NCBI GenBank assembly: GCA_022393335.1
Contig: JAJEKB010021308.1
Span: forward strand, 814,009-878,008
Source: Macrotrachela quadricornifera
Taxonomy: Eukaryota > Rotifera > Eurotatoria > Philodinida > Philodinidae
Direction: 5' to 3'
Length of the DNA stretch: 64,000 bases
Shown here: positions 1 to 11,271 of the stretch, one piece after another
Position numbering within the stretch: position 1 is the first letter of the stretch
Layout: every line of letters begins with the position of its first letter
Notes under the pieces: generated by a model
The model's database searches: none
Told to the model about the DNA's origin: nothing
The model's input: only the letters and a program-made list of their open reading frames with translations
Position numbers and translations under genes: made by a program

Positions 1-165
1 TTCGATTTTATACCATAGCGGNNNNNNNNNNGCGGCTGCGGCGCGGCACCTTTCGATTTTATACCATAGCGGCGCGGCAGCGCCGCGGCCTCAGCAGCTG
101 TAAAAGACCGCGGCGCGGCAGCGGCAGATTTTCAGCCGCGATGGACATCTCTGATTTCTTTCTGA
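1..165. repeat. GC-rich repeat around an assembly gap
   Basis: A 21-bp unit beginning TTCGATTTTATACC occurs at 1-21 and again at 51-71, around a 10-N gap at 22-31. It is followed by GC-rich CGGCGCGGCAG repeats to about 130. The tail at about 110-150, ending in GCGATGGACATCTCT, recurs at about 25960-26000, so this is part of a dispersed repeat. The base composition is very unlike the AT-rich surroundings. Short tandem GC repeats probably caused the gap. Confidence 0.6.
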
Positions 166-1500
166 TTTCTTGAGTCGTCTCTATTCCATTAATTGTACAA
201 TGTCATTATTTATCCATTTCTTCTTTTTGTGCGTTTGCACTTTTGAGATTACTTCTTCCACAGACAATAATATTGAGGATTTCATATACTCCCACAAAAC
301 GTCAGCCGTTGCGGTTTTGCTCAATGCTTCAAATAGGTTCTGTACTTTGATACAGAATTTTTCTTTTATGTCTGTGTTAGTTTTGAGAACATGAATTTGA
401 AGCTTAGGATTTTGTTTAGACCGTTTTAGTCTTTTTAATTTTACTCGAATTTCACTGATAACTGGAACATGGTCACTTCCACAATCTGCTCCAGGAAATG
501 CTTTAGAGGAGATGACCGAATTTTTGAATCGATGAGGAGCCATTATGTAGTCTATTTGATTTCTAGCTCGTTCTCCTGGGCTTCGCCATGTCCATAGCCT
601 ACATGGGTGATTTTTGAACCATGTGTTGGTAATGACGAGGTTATGTGATTGGCACTAAGTTACTAGGTTGTCTCCTCTATCATTTTTGTTTCCTAGACCA
701 AAAAGGATCTACTGTATTGCCAATTCTTTGGTCTCCCATTTTAGCATTGAAGTCACCCATTGTGTAGATGATGTCATTTGAGTTGCATTGCTTGTAGGCT
801 TTCTCTAAATCTTCGTCATAGTCAATTGTTGGTGCATAACCTTGAATAATTGAGATGTTAAAAGGTTTGCCGTGGAGCTTTATAAGAATAATTCTGTCTG
901 ACACCGCCCAAAAGTCTGTCATACTTTTGGAGGTTTCTTTGTCGAGAAGTATACCTACTCCTCTCTCATGTTGATCTCCTCCGGAGTAGAATAAAGTGAA
1001 GTTGTCTGTTGTAAAAGATCCAGCTCCCATCTATTTGACTTCAGATAGTCCTAATACATTAACTTGTAACCTTTGCATTTCTTTCTCTATGTCTTTGTAA
1101 TTTTCCTTTTTGAAACATAGTTCTTACATTCCAAGTTCCTATTTTAAATGAGTTTTTGGTACGGACAGTAGCCTGTTGACGATTGAGGATCACCTGTCTT
1201 ACATGACCATCTCTACTGAGCGAGGTGTTCTCTCTGTGAACCCCATCCACGCTATTATCTGGACTGGAAATTTTGACGTTATTCATGTTGTGCTTGGGAA
1301 TATACAGCGGTGGTTTCCCCTTGCCTTCCGCCGGTTTGAATGGTTTTCTCCATTTGGTGAATTGCCAATTATGGCAAGCGGGTTTCACCTACCCTGGCTA
1401 AGACGTATGAAACTTGGTTCGGGAGGAACCTTGCTTCTGGCGGCCTTTACTCGCCCTGGCATCCTGTCGTCTTTGGGTTTCTGTAGCATTTTTTAGGAGT
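166..1500 (-). pseudogene. LINE endonuclease (EEP) remnant, frameshifted
   Basis: This is the apurinic-type endonuclease of a non-LTR retrotransposon, the enzyme that nicks target DNA for target-primed reverse transcription. Reading the minus strand, the N-terminal motif FKIGTWNVRTM lies near 1110-1140. The central part (GYAPTIDYDEDL, then GDFNAKMGD) is at 680-1030. RNQIDYIM near 540-570 and GADCGSDHVPVIS near 450-490 carry the C-terminal Asp and Asp-His catalytic pair. The reading frame changes at least twice (near 1050 and 650) and a stop lies near 650. After the endonuclease comes the usual basic linker, but the element ends at the GC-rich repeat near 165 before any reverse transcriptase. 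It is a dead fragment. The N-terminal WNVRTM style is shared by RTE-like elements often mislabelled craniofacial development protein 2; the clade is not settled here. Confidence 0.8.
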
Positions 1501-4120
1501 TTTGGCGCCAATCAAAACTCCACCACACCCTTTTGGCAAGAAGGCTAAGTATTGTCCGGGACTGCTAATTTGATCAATTGCTTGATCTTATTCGCAGCTA
1601 ACCATTATACTAATGACCGTTCCACTATCCGCAACCGGTGGACCTGCTTGGTAGCATCCAGCTTAGCCCCAAGTAACTTAATACAATTGCGAAAATGTCT
1701 AATTACTTTGTTAACACTAATAGAGATGCTCTGCATTCGTTTTTCAATTTTAATAGAGAAATATTAGAGATAGTGTTAAATAATGAAATTCTATAGCTAA
1801 GACAATGGTACTGCTCTAATCTCTCGCACCTATTATCTGAGGACCTTTCACATAACTATATAGAAGCCTTTATATTCGATCTTAGTATATTTATTGATGT
1901 CAATCCACTTAAATCTGACAATAATCTGATGCATATGTTTCACCTCTCAATACCTATTTTCATATAGCTGCACTATATGTATCTTACGTCCTTTTTTATT
2001 CCGATATTCATGAATGTCCCCTGATATGAGAGCGACACGAAAGTAATCACATCAATAGTAGAAATTTATTTTATGGATAATCATTTTTCACATAACAGAG
2101 TTACTGATTTTGATCGTAAATGCTTCCTTTAGAATTGCTGTTTACCCTTTTTCTGAATTAAAAAATATTAAATTCACTAAGTCCGTTATTTAGTTGCAAA
2201 TTAGCAGGAATATATAAAAATCGCCGATTAATCGTGATTAAATCGCGATTTTTGATCAAACTTCATAAAAACAAATATTTTTTGTTAAAAACTTGTCGTT
2301 TGTTTAAAAAACTAACATCAGATTCGAGTTCCTCGATCCCGAATACCCTTCGGTCAACTCTCACAAGAAAAATTCCTTTTCTACCTTTACATAATTTTTG
2401 AACCAATCAGGGAGGTGCGGACATAGAAGCAATCAGGCAAACAATTTATTTTTGTAAGACTGTTCTCTAAGAAAAAGAGAATAAATACCAAATATTATGA
2501 AATTATTTTCAATATATTTTTTCAAGGTAACCCATATTTGGCATAGATATCAGAAATTATTTTAATTTTTTGTTTTCATATGCTCAATAAATTATTGGAA
2601 TATCCTTTATGTATTTTATCAATTGTTTAGCGTATTGTTAGCTCTATATTAGATAAAATCAAATTTTTTAAACATTATACTGAAAATTTATTAATTGATT
2701 ATATTTTTAATTTTTTATATCAAATGAGTCAAATCAATGAAATAAACAATGTTTAGATAAGTTGTTCAACTTTTTTACTGCAAGCCAAGTTATATTTCAA
2801 GTATTGATTTTTTCAGATCAGATCGAACCGGCCGGTAGAGCTCTGCAACGTTTCCAAAAGAACCGTTTAAACACGATTAAAGAATATATGAGGTGTTTCA
2901 TCATTCCTAATACTAATATATGTCTCGATCGTATGTTTTGAAAAGAAACGTTTACTATTTCTACCCGTATAGTCAAGAATACATTGCAGTCATTCATAGG
3001 GGAAAAAAGAAGACCGGTCCCAAAATGGAACCGGTTCTTTTTCAATAATATATATTGGTTAAGAACGATTATAATATATCTCTGAATAGGTAGACTGAAA
3101 GAGAAAACATTTTTCTTCAAGATGCATGGTTAAAAAATGTAGTAGCTTCATAAATGATGGAACGAGTCATATTTTTTAAAGGCGGAGGGGGCAGAAATGC
3201 GTTAATTTAGCTTTCGTGCCCCAAGATTTGGTAAAAGAACCAGTCAAATCGGTCTATGCCAGTCTTCATAGCTGAACTGAGCCGTCTACTTCCAAGTCTG
3301 GTATAAACATGAATGAACAGATGCGAGAGTGATCATTCATACGTTCGTGATATTCTCGGGTAGCAAACAAAGCAACCATTAAGTAAGAAGTCCTTCTTTT
3401 TATTTAAAATGTACTTTATTTCATTCGAATGACCGTTTATAATATTTCACTGACCATTAGTCATTCTCATATGATCATTCGAATGGAATGAAGAGCATGT
3501 TCTCTCTTTCCTTGTCTTGTTTCTTTTCTCTTTGGGTATAGTCATCCTTCAATGTGTACTCATGAGAAGAGTTTTATGTACTCTTAATCAGAAAATCTAA
3601 TTGATGGCTAGGGCGATACGACAAACCTGTTGAGTCCACTACATAACATTGTTCACGTATGGTTAGGCGGCCGCCACTTCCAGCATCAAAAATGGTTTTC
3701 TGTTCGCGCGAACCAATATCAAATATATATTTCTCACAGATATTCTTTTTTTATTCTTTGTAAATCAAATTTTCTCAGCAAGCTAACAAACAACTGTGAG
3801 CATGGTGTCCTATCCAAAAAATGGATCGGATTGCTCTTGGTGACTAACTCTGAAGGTTAGATGGAAACGAGTGATAATAAATGGTGATGATTTATTGCAA
3901 AGAAATCAACGCTATATATACTACGTACGAACAAGGGTGAAACAACTGGAAAGATGATGCAAAGAACACAGAAAATGAAAACTGTGAAAGATAATGAAAT
4001 ATGAATAGAACGAAGATAAACTAATAGATGTGAATAGAACAGAAAGAATATATGTGTAGAGGACAGAAAGAGAAGGAATACGTGAATGAAAAGGGGATGA
4101 CGCATATCATCCTTTAACAA
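1501..4120. other. Intergenic, no gene seen
   Basis: AT-rich sequence with only short unsupported reading frames. Around 2215-2255 there is a small palindromic stretch of ATTAATCG/CGATTAAT words. No RNA gene, promoter or coding exon can be supported. Confidence 0.5.
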
Positions 4121-4125
4121 CAACA

Positions 4126-5040
4126 TCAATTTGTTGTCTTTTTGATCGAAAATCGTTGTACTCGATAATTGTAGGGATCGGTGACATACAAATTGCCATA
4201 TCGATCGAATGACAAATCCTCGGGCCAACTTAACTGATTTACTTGTTTTCCTCTCTCGTTTCCACCACTAATCACTTCTCCTTCTGTCATTCCTTTGCCC
4301 CATCGCACCACTCGATTATTGTATCTGTCTACAACATAGACAGTGCCAAATCCATCGACGAACAGTCCGTTTGGGCTACTCACTTGTGTCAGAGCAGTTC
4401 CTTCACCATGACCACCAGCCACCACAATCCCTTCTTTCGCACCCTTCATCCACATCATCACGCGGTGATTGAAGAGGTCCGACACATACACTGACTGATT
4501 TCGATCGATGAAGATGTCGTAAGGATAATTGAATTGATTGAGTTGATCACCTTCTCCATTTCCACCCGCCACTACTGTTCCTTTTGTGTCTTTCACACCG
4601 TACCGTCTCACTTCATGCTTTTGAGTGTCAGTGACGTAGAGAAATCTTTGATTGTCCATCGCTAATCCCCGACACGTAATATTAGTGATAATAATTTCTC
4701 CACTTGTTGTACCATTTCGATGAGACCATCGCATCACTCGTCTATTGATTAAATCGCAGACGATGAGACTATCTGTCTCTTTATCAAACAATCACATCCA
4801 CTGGCCAATTCAACTGATTTGTTTGATTTCCTCGATTTCCACCAGCTACCACTTGACCTCTCTTTGTACCATATTTCCATGCTACAATACGATGATTCCG
4901 AGTATCTGCGATATATACAGTTTGATGATCATCCACAAAGGCACCTTCAGGGCTATCGACTTGGTGCAGTGCATTACCTTTATCATTTCCTCCAGCAACA
5001 GTGACACCGTACTGTATCCATGTAGCATTGAGAGGAAGAG
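4126..5040 (-). CDS. NHL-repeat beta-propeller protein, one frameshift
   Basis: Six NHL repeats follow one another on the minus strand, each with a [WS]P-x-[DG] start, a valine/tyrosine strand and an N-x-RV end: SPEGAF...NHRIVAW, WPVDVIV...NRRVMRW, a third ending HEVRRY, then NHRVMMW, NNRVVRW and NYRVQRF. This makes a complete six-blade propeller of about 300 residues. NHL propellers bind proteins, RNA or glycans; no partner can be named. The upstream edge at 5040/5041 has a good splice acceptor (TTCTCTTTTCACAG), so at least one 5' exon is missing; a candidate donor lies near 5137. In blade 2, at about 4786, a single extra T in a TTT run breaks the frame. All repeats on both sides are intact, so this is either a sequencing error or a very recent mutation. 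Large families of such proteins are known in bdelloids. Confidence 0.8.
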
Positions 5041-5741
5041 CTGTGAAAAGAGAAGATGATGTTCATTATTGTAAACAAAGTCTGTGTATCTATCTTATGT
5101 GAATCTACGGAGCGAACAGATAAAGAAAAAAAATACCTGTTTTTCAATTAATTTATACTCTGACGACACTTGTTTCTTCCTTTTCGGTGAATGAATAACT
5201 TTGTAAAAAATTGAATGTAGAAAAGGAGAGATTCAAATGGATCATTTTGTAATGATTGATTGACTTTTCTCTGTCTTATTATTTTTACAGGTATCAATTA
5301 ATCCTACTTTTGATGGGTGAAGAAATGCGAAATCTAACTGAATAAATTTTTGATTGAAGATCAGATTTCGAATTAGTTCTCTCGACTACTGTACTGCTCA
5401 TAGGATGTGTATTTAGGAGTCCAAAATATTTATTATTTAGCACAATATTAAAGGCCGTAGAGACTCCGCGAGGCTAATAATGTATAGAATTTTCAACGGT
5501 TTTCGCTGTGGTACTCTATCTTTCTGTCATTTTGCAAAATAAGAAAAAAAATGACTATCAAAAAGAATGTAGAGCAAAGATCTTTCCTAGAGGTAGTGTT
5601 GTCAAATTTCAAAAAATTGGTGGAGAACAGACTCTATCCCTACAGGTTTACTCGAGACGTAAAATCTTAACTACTTTCTCATCTCATACTTGCTAGCAAT
5701 AATAATTTTCATCACATCCAACTCTATTTGACAAAGGAGGG
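5041..5741. other. Intergenic or 5' part of NHL gene
   Basis: Contains the probable intron upstream of the NHL exon (acceptor at 5041, possible donor near 5137). No upstream exon with a start codon is convincing. Confidence 0.4.
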
Positions 5742-6670
5742 TGTAAAATTTACCCGGTAGTCTTTAATTGCGCATAACTTTTGATAGGAAAAAGATAGAG
5801 CACTGCAGTTTTCACTGTTAGAAGCAACAATATCTGGATAGCAAATACATCTGAAATCCTATTAGTCAAGCAATTGACGAATCAAGTGAATCTTCATTGA
5901 AAATGTTGCAGTCAATGTTATGGACGATATTTTAACAACATTATCCATTTTGTTTTGACTTGCAATCTGACTATTCGATAGAAAGAAAACAGCTCTCTTT
6001 CAATCTGCACAAGACTGAGTTCGTTAGCGTGTTCTGCTCAAGAGTTATAAGCATTTTTTCAAAAGAATCAGAATTGGTCAAATGACTTCTAATCATTCTA
6101 AAAACGGTTCCACATAGAGGTAATCGGTCACGCTGAGTTGAGTGACGATATTTATTTTTAGTTTTGAATAGATTGATGCTGCTAGATCGAAATTCTAACG
6201 TTCTACTACTATATTAGAATTTCGAAAAACTTGTTTTAGTGACATCGATGCTTTTAAAACTAAAAATAAATATCACCACGCGACTCAGTGTGGTCGATTA
6301 TCTCTATGTGGAACCGTTTTTAGAATGATTGGAAGTCATTTGACCAATTCTGGTTCTTTTGAAAAAATGCTTATAACTCTTGAGTAAAACATGCTTATGA
6401 GCTCAATCTCGTGCAAATTCAGAAAGAACAATTTTTTTCTATCGAATAGTCAGATTGCAACTCAAAACACAATAGATAATTTTTTTAAAATGTCGTTCAC
6501 AACATTGACTGCAACATTTTCAATGAAGATTGACTTGTTTCGTCAACTGCTTGACTAATAGAATTTCAGGTATATTTGTAGTGCAGGCATTGTTGCTTCT
6601 AACAGTGAATCTTGTTACTATCAAAAGTTATACACAATTAAAGATTTGTTCCCGTGTAAAATTGCCACCA
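5742..6670. repeat. Foldback (long hairpin) element A
   Basis: The two halves are imperfect reverse complements. TTTAATTGCGCATAACTTTTG near 5763 pairs with CAAAAGTTATACACAATTAAA near 6625. AAATGTTGCAGTCAATGTT near 5898 pairs with AACATTGACTGCAACATTT near 6503. GGTTCCACATAGAGGTAATCG near 6105 pairs with a copy near 6290-6315. The symmetry point is about 6210 and the loop is short. No coding capacity is seen; it behaves like a foldback/MITE-type non-autonomous DNA element. Confidence 0.8.
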
Positions 6671-7390
6671 ATAGAATAAAATTTCCATCGAATCATGGAA
6701 TTTTCAATTCACTTCTCAATGTTTATGAAGGCATCAACTTCTAATAGTCTGTTTAGTTGAACCATTTCTCAATATCTTTCCGACAATACACACTCATTAA
6801 GCTACAATCTAAAGGAAAACGTACTATATCGAATTTATAAAAGTTTCGCAGATCTATGAAGTCTACAATGGTTTTTCTTGAGATACAAACTTGGACTCTC
6901 TTGTATGAAATCTTTTTAGACTCTGTTGAGCGCAAAATATGTAAATTTCAAGGTTCGGTATGAAATGTATAGATTTTACACAACAGGTTTTCAGTCTTTG
7001 CCTGTCCAAAAAATATTTTGAGGTTGCATAGCTTTGAGGAACTCTTTTTAAGATCAGTACGATAATTTTGTTTTTAGAGTATAAACGTTAGTTGGAGGCG
7101 GATTCAGAGGCCACTCATCAAAAAAGGAGGTCTTGAGCAGAGAGTTCCAAAGATACCTACAAAATGACTCGAACAACAAAACTGCAGAAGAACAATCGTG
7201 TTGTCTACACGATGTTATGATCATTGTTGCAATTGAACACCACTCTCCTTATACGTAATTCAACTTTTGAAAAAAAGTTTAAATGAGTTATTACTATCAA
7301 CTGTTATAATGCGGTCAATTCGTATCTCCTTTTAATTTTTCCAAAACACAGTAAAGTACAGATCATCGATTCATCAGATTGTAACGAAGC
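6671..7390. other. Intergenic, nothing supported
   Basis: AT-rich, with short frames that have no recognizable content. Near 6950 and 7985 there are stray copies of the AAGGTTTCGTA/GGTATGAAA words that also recur near 52.4 kb and 62.1 kb. Confidence 0.4.
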
Positions 7391-7570
7391 GTGTCATTAT
7401 ATGGTTGCTCCCTTCGTAAGTCGGATACTCTGTTGCTGTTTAGGACGTATCTACAAGGTACTGTGTTCGAATCTCGGTACCATCAGTTATGGGATGACCC
7501 TGGACAAGTTGGGGAGCTCAAGTGATTGAGGAAGAAGAACTCTAAGTCAGATCTGCCTTCTGTCCAGAGC
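7391..7570 (+). repeat. Possible tRNA-derived SINE
   Basis: TGTTCGAATCTCGG near 7468 resembles a tRNA B box and T loop. It is followed by TGGGATGACCCTGGACAAGTT, which is laid out like the segment after the tRNA head in MIR/CORE-type SINEs (B box, spacer, GTGACCTTGGGCAAG). An A box is not clear. No poly-A tail or flanking duplication was found, so the call is tentative. Confidence 0.3.
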
Positions 7571-8574
7571 TGCAGCTAGTCATAGCTGTATGAAAGATAT
7601 TAGGCTTATGAAATTGTCCTCGGACAGTATCGTATACCGAAAGACGAGGTATTCTTCTTCCCTTTTCTCATATCTGTCCCTTATTATATCACGTTACCTT
7701 CCTATTCTCTTTCTCTTTGTCTTTGAGCAACTATATATTCTCATTTTCGTGTATTGTTTCGCCAGTCAATAAGTTCTCGAAATTGATTGCCTGTTACATA
7801 GATGATATGTGATGTTCATCGACTCTCATGTACATTTTATTGAGATCAATAGATAAATGATAAACAACCGTGAAACTGATTGAAGCTTTCGTTTTATTTC
7901 CATTTTGGAGGTTTAACACTTATTTGTAAGTAGTAAACTCTGGACTGCAAAAAAAGGGTACCATACGGAACTAATAAGATCGATGAAACATTAAAGAGGT
8001 TTTTAAAATTTCACAGGTTTCATGTAAAATTCTTCCGTCTTTTGTAAGTCAAAAAGGTTTCGTAGTATACCTTCTAAAGATATCCAAGACAAAAGGTTTT
8101 GCAAATACCATTCTTTTGTTTCATATCTAATATGAACAGATTATCACCAATTACAAATTTGAATGATTTAACTTTATTCTTCCATTTTTTTATTTACATT
8201 CACTTCGCAACAGATTTTCCATATTAAATTACTTTCAATAACCTTCATATTTTTTTATATGAAGTTTTGTCGGCGAGTCAATACAGATTACTTCAATCAT
8301 GTAGCTATCACCACTTTTTTTCCTGAATCTTGGAGTGTTGTAACAGTTTTATGAGAGAAACACCGGATTTGAGATAGAACTTTTTTTAACATAATCTAAT
8401 TAATGTTAATCTTGAGAATCGTAACCTAACACTTTATATAAACAAAAAGACAGGCTACAAATATCATCTCACCTATTGGTTAACACTAAGTTTTAATTTT
8501 CTTTTGCCTTAGCGTACAATCTACTTAAAACTGAATAGTTAAGCGATTCACACATGGATAATACTCGCACAGCC
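7571..8574. other. Intergenic, nothing supported
   Basis: No gene. Contains pyrimidine-rich runs and AGGTTTCGTAG-type words at about 8000-8070. Confidence 0.4.
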
Positions 8575-9175
8575 AGACATATCGATTTTTCACTATTTTT
8601 AACAAAAGAGAGACAAGCTTCCAGCTTTATTGTCTGGTATTTTTTTATCGTATTTTCCCGAAAAACACCGAGTTTTTATTCATTTTTTTCGGCAAAATTT
8701 TAAGCTTTTGAGACATTTTTCTTTGTCTTCTTGTTTTTCTCATCAATTTTATGCAAATTTTTGTAAAACACGATCTGAAAGAGTGTTGAAGTGTTTAGGG
8801 GTAGAAATTTGGATCCACTTCCCCCTACAGACTGTGACCGACAAAGATCAAAAGTCATCGAGTACATTTTGCTAGTAGCAGACCATTACAGATCGTGACC
8901 GGCACCACAGCTCAGGAGTACCGTCGCAGACTGACCGACAGCCAAAAGTAGCGTCACAGTCCGTAACCGACAGCGAAAACAGTTATATCGTGTTTCACAT
9001 TTTAATCCTCTAGAGATTGCTCTAACAGCTTTTTCACTAAAAAAAGCAAAATTCTGCCCAAAAATGAGCAAAAACTCGAAATTTTGTGAAAATTGCGGTG
9101 ATAAATTACACAGATAAAAAGCTGAAAATTTCGTACTGTTTTTGTTAAAAAAACGTGAAAAATCGATATATCTGT
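8575..9175. repeat. Foldback element B with internal tandem units
   Basis: Left arm CATATCGATTTTTCAC near 8578 pairs with GTGAAAAATCGATATATCTG near 9155. Inside, CCGAGTTTTTATTCATTTTT near 8668 pairs with AAAAATGAGCAAAAACTCG near 9060. The loop at about 8825-8985 carries four diverged units of roughly 30-45 bp around a CAGACTGTGACCGACA core. That internal tandem arrangement is reminiscent of Drosophila foldback elements. Confidence 0.7.
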
Positions 9176-9560
9176 TCGCGCGGATTGCTATTCCATTTTA
9201 GTGTTTTAGTTAGAGAAGGTTCATTTTGAGGAAATAATGATTTTCTTTATAAATCTTGGCTGAAAGTTTTCGAGATCTAGCAATTCATTGGTACCTTTTA
9301 TTTTCGAAAATTCTCAAATTGTTTCAATAATCCTTTTGTAGGTTATTAATTTCAATCGATTCTTCCGTCGACAATTCTTTGAGCACATTTTATAAAAATA
9401 CAAATCGTTATTTTCTCAAAAATAATTTTACATTGAGTGAAAAAAAAATCAGAATTAAATAGTATGTGTTTCATGCTAATATCACTTAAATAATTCATTT
9501 TAAATAGATAAAATTTATGATAATATTACATGTTATGGAAAAACAGCTAAATATCTTAAG

Positions 9561-9837
9561 TTAATTAGCCCTGTCGAGGCGATGGGGCCTACCGGTGGGC
9601 CCCACTATAGCGTGGCTCAAAAAGCTCATTCATCACAGAAAAAATTGAATATCTCTACCATACTTCAACCAACGGGACAGATTTCTTTACCGCTAATAAA
9701 GGAATGCTCATGGTTTATACTGATAAGAGAAACGTTGGTAAAAATTGATTTAAGATATTATAGTTGATACAAATAAAGAAACGAAATTCTTCACAAATTA
9801 TGAAAAAGCAATATTCATATCGCCGCGAATGAGTTAA
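9561..9837. mobile_element. piggyBac-type MITE
   Basis: The left end reads TTAGCCCTGTCGAGGCGATG from 9565 and continues as GGGCCTACCGGTGGGCCCC. The right end, read inward on the other strand from 9837, is TTAACTCATTCGCGGCGAT. Both match the terminus style of the piggyBac remnant at 60.17-61.11 kb (TTAACC...TTTCACC...CGATGGGAC...GGTGGG...). TTAA or near-TTAA flanks both ends (9561-9564; 9834-9837). There is no coding capacity. Confidence 0.6.
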
Positions 9838-10130
9838 GCTGAATTAAAAAAATAGCTCACCCAGGAGATTGATGGATGGTCGGATTCTGTTGGATCTATA
9901 AAATTTCTATTGAATCTGACATAGTTTTGTCGAATTCCCATCAGCCGGATTTCGACTCGGATTTTGTCGGGATGCATCGGAAACAGGATGAAATCCAGCT
10001 GATGGGAATCTAACAAAAATCATGTCGGATCCGATCGGTTTTTCATGAAAGTTGTCGCTTTCCGATCAAATCCAACGTGGATCCGACCGAAAAGGATCGG
10101 ATCTACAGGTTGGATTGAATCTTATAGGTA
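9838..10130. repeat. GATCCGAC-rich palindromic segment
   Basis: GATTCCCATCAGC words at about 9937 and 9998 face each other across a spacer of about 50 bases and form a hairpin. The surrounding sequence repeats GGATCCGATC/TCGGATCC words to 10110. A related GGCCGGATCCGGTCGG patch is at about 29358. Probably a small non-autonomous element. Confidence 0.4.
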
Positions 10131-10709
10131 CTTTTATTTCGAGAATAGATTAATAATTAGGATCAATGAAATATAAATTGATTAAGAAGATAAGTTAGAA
10201 GGCATAGGTGAATGGACTAGAATATCAGGATAGAGTAAGAAGATAAATTAAGAGAGATTATATTGAAATTGATACCGAATTTTGTCTATGAAACCTTTTT
10301 TGAAAGCAAAGGAAGAAGGATTATGCGAAAACATGTTCGTACGAAACGTAAAATGAATTTCGATTTCGTGATAAAATTTCAAATATTGTTTAAGTTCTTT
10401 ATGGTACCGTTTTTTTCCATTATATACAGTTAACATTAATGAAATAGTTGACTCTGACTGTAACATGGCACATTCATAAATGTTTGTTCATCAAAGCCTG
10501 CTAAAAATAAGTTAACAATCGTTGTAAGTCATTATTTCCTCAACTAAGTGTATTACTTTTTTATATTAATTAATTGAGTTCATTTTAACCATGCGTCTTC
10601 TATTAGTTTTATCCAATAATGATATGAATTTTTTTTCTAAACTAAGTAGCAGTTTCTGTTAACTGAAGAAACAGAAATTCCTTAAATTGTTGAAAAATAT
10701 TATAGAACT

Positions 10710-11228
10710 GATGAGGGAACATACCCAACTATTAAATTGCCCTTCGGTCAGTTATGATTATGAAAATCCATGAGAACCTGAATAATCGTATTTTGAGCTG
10801 AAATTTTGTCCATAGACAGCACTCATAGTCATTAGAAAATTCCCAAAGTTTGAGCCAAAACAAACATACCCTTGTCGAAATAATCGCACTTTAAAAAACC
10901 TCTCTTTTGGGCTGTCTTTCAAAATAGGAATATTTTCAATACAAGCTAATATTTCGGCAAGAGTATGTTTGTTCCACCTCAAACTTTGGAGATTTTCTAA
11001 TGACGATGAAAGTATCTATGGACAAAATTTAAGCTCAAAATACGATTATTTAGGTTCTCATGGATTTTCATACTCATAGGCCAAAAATTCAGTAAAACCT
11101 TCATAAGTCGATAATGGAAGACCAGAAAAGCAAATCAAGATGGACTTTTTCACTATTCACCAAACCTAACCGAAAGGCAATAGAACCAACTAAAAAGTGA
11201 TTTAACAGTTGGGAAGATTCCCTCATGA
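10710..11228. repeat. Foldback element C
   Basis: The outer ends pair: TGAGGGAACATACCCAACT near 10712 with the reverse complement ending near 11226. The inner arms are close copies: ATGAAAATCCATGAGAACCT near 10760 against AGGTTCTCATGGATTTTCAT near 11052, and GTCCATAGACAG against a copy near 11020. The right arm has about 90 bases with no partner on the left, so one arm has gained sequence. Confidence 0.75.
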
Positions 11229-11271
11229 AAGAATTTCTCGATAAATTGAAAATTGCCTACTAACTTCTTTT

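Noticed and set aside
1176..1496. 106-residue plus-strand frame
   Set aside because: Antisense shadow of the LINE endonuclease.
4243..5059. Plus-strand frames over the NHL gene
   Set aside because: Antisense shadows; the NHL repeats are on the minus strand.
7435..7490. A functional tRNA gene
   Set aside because: Only a B-box/T-loop-like word is present; the acceptor and anticodon stems do not pair.
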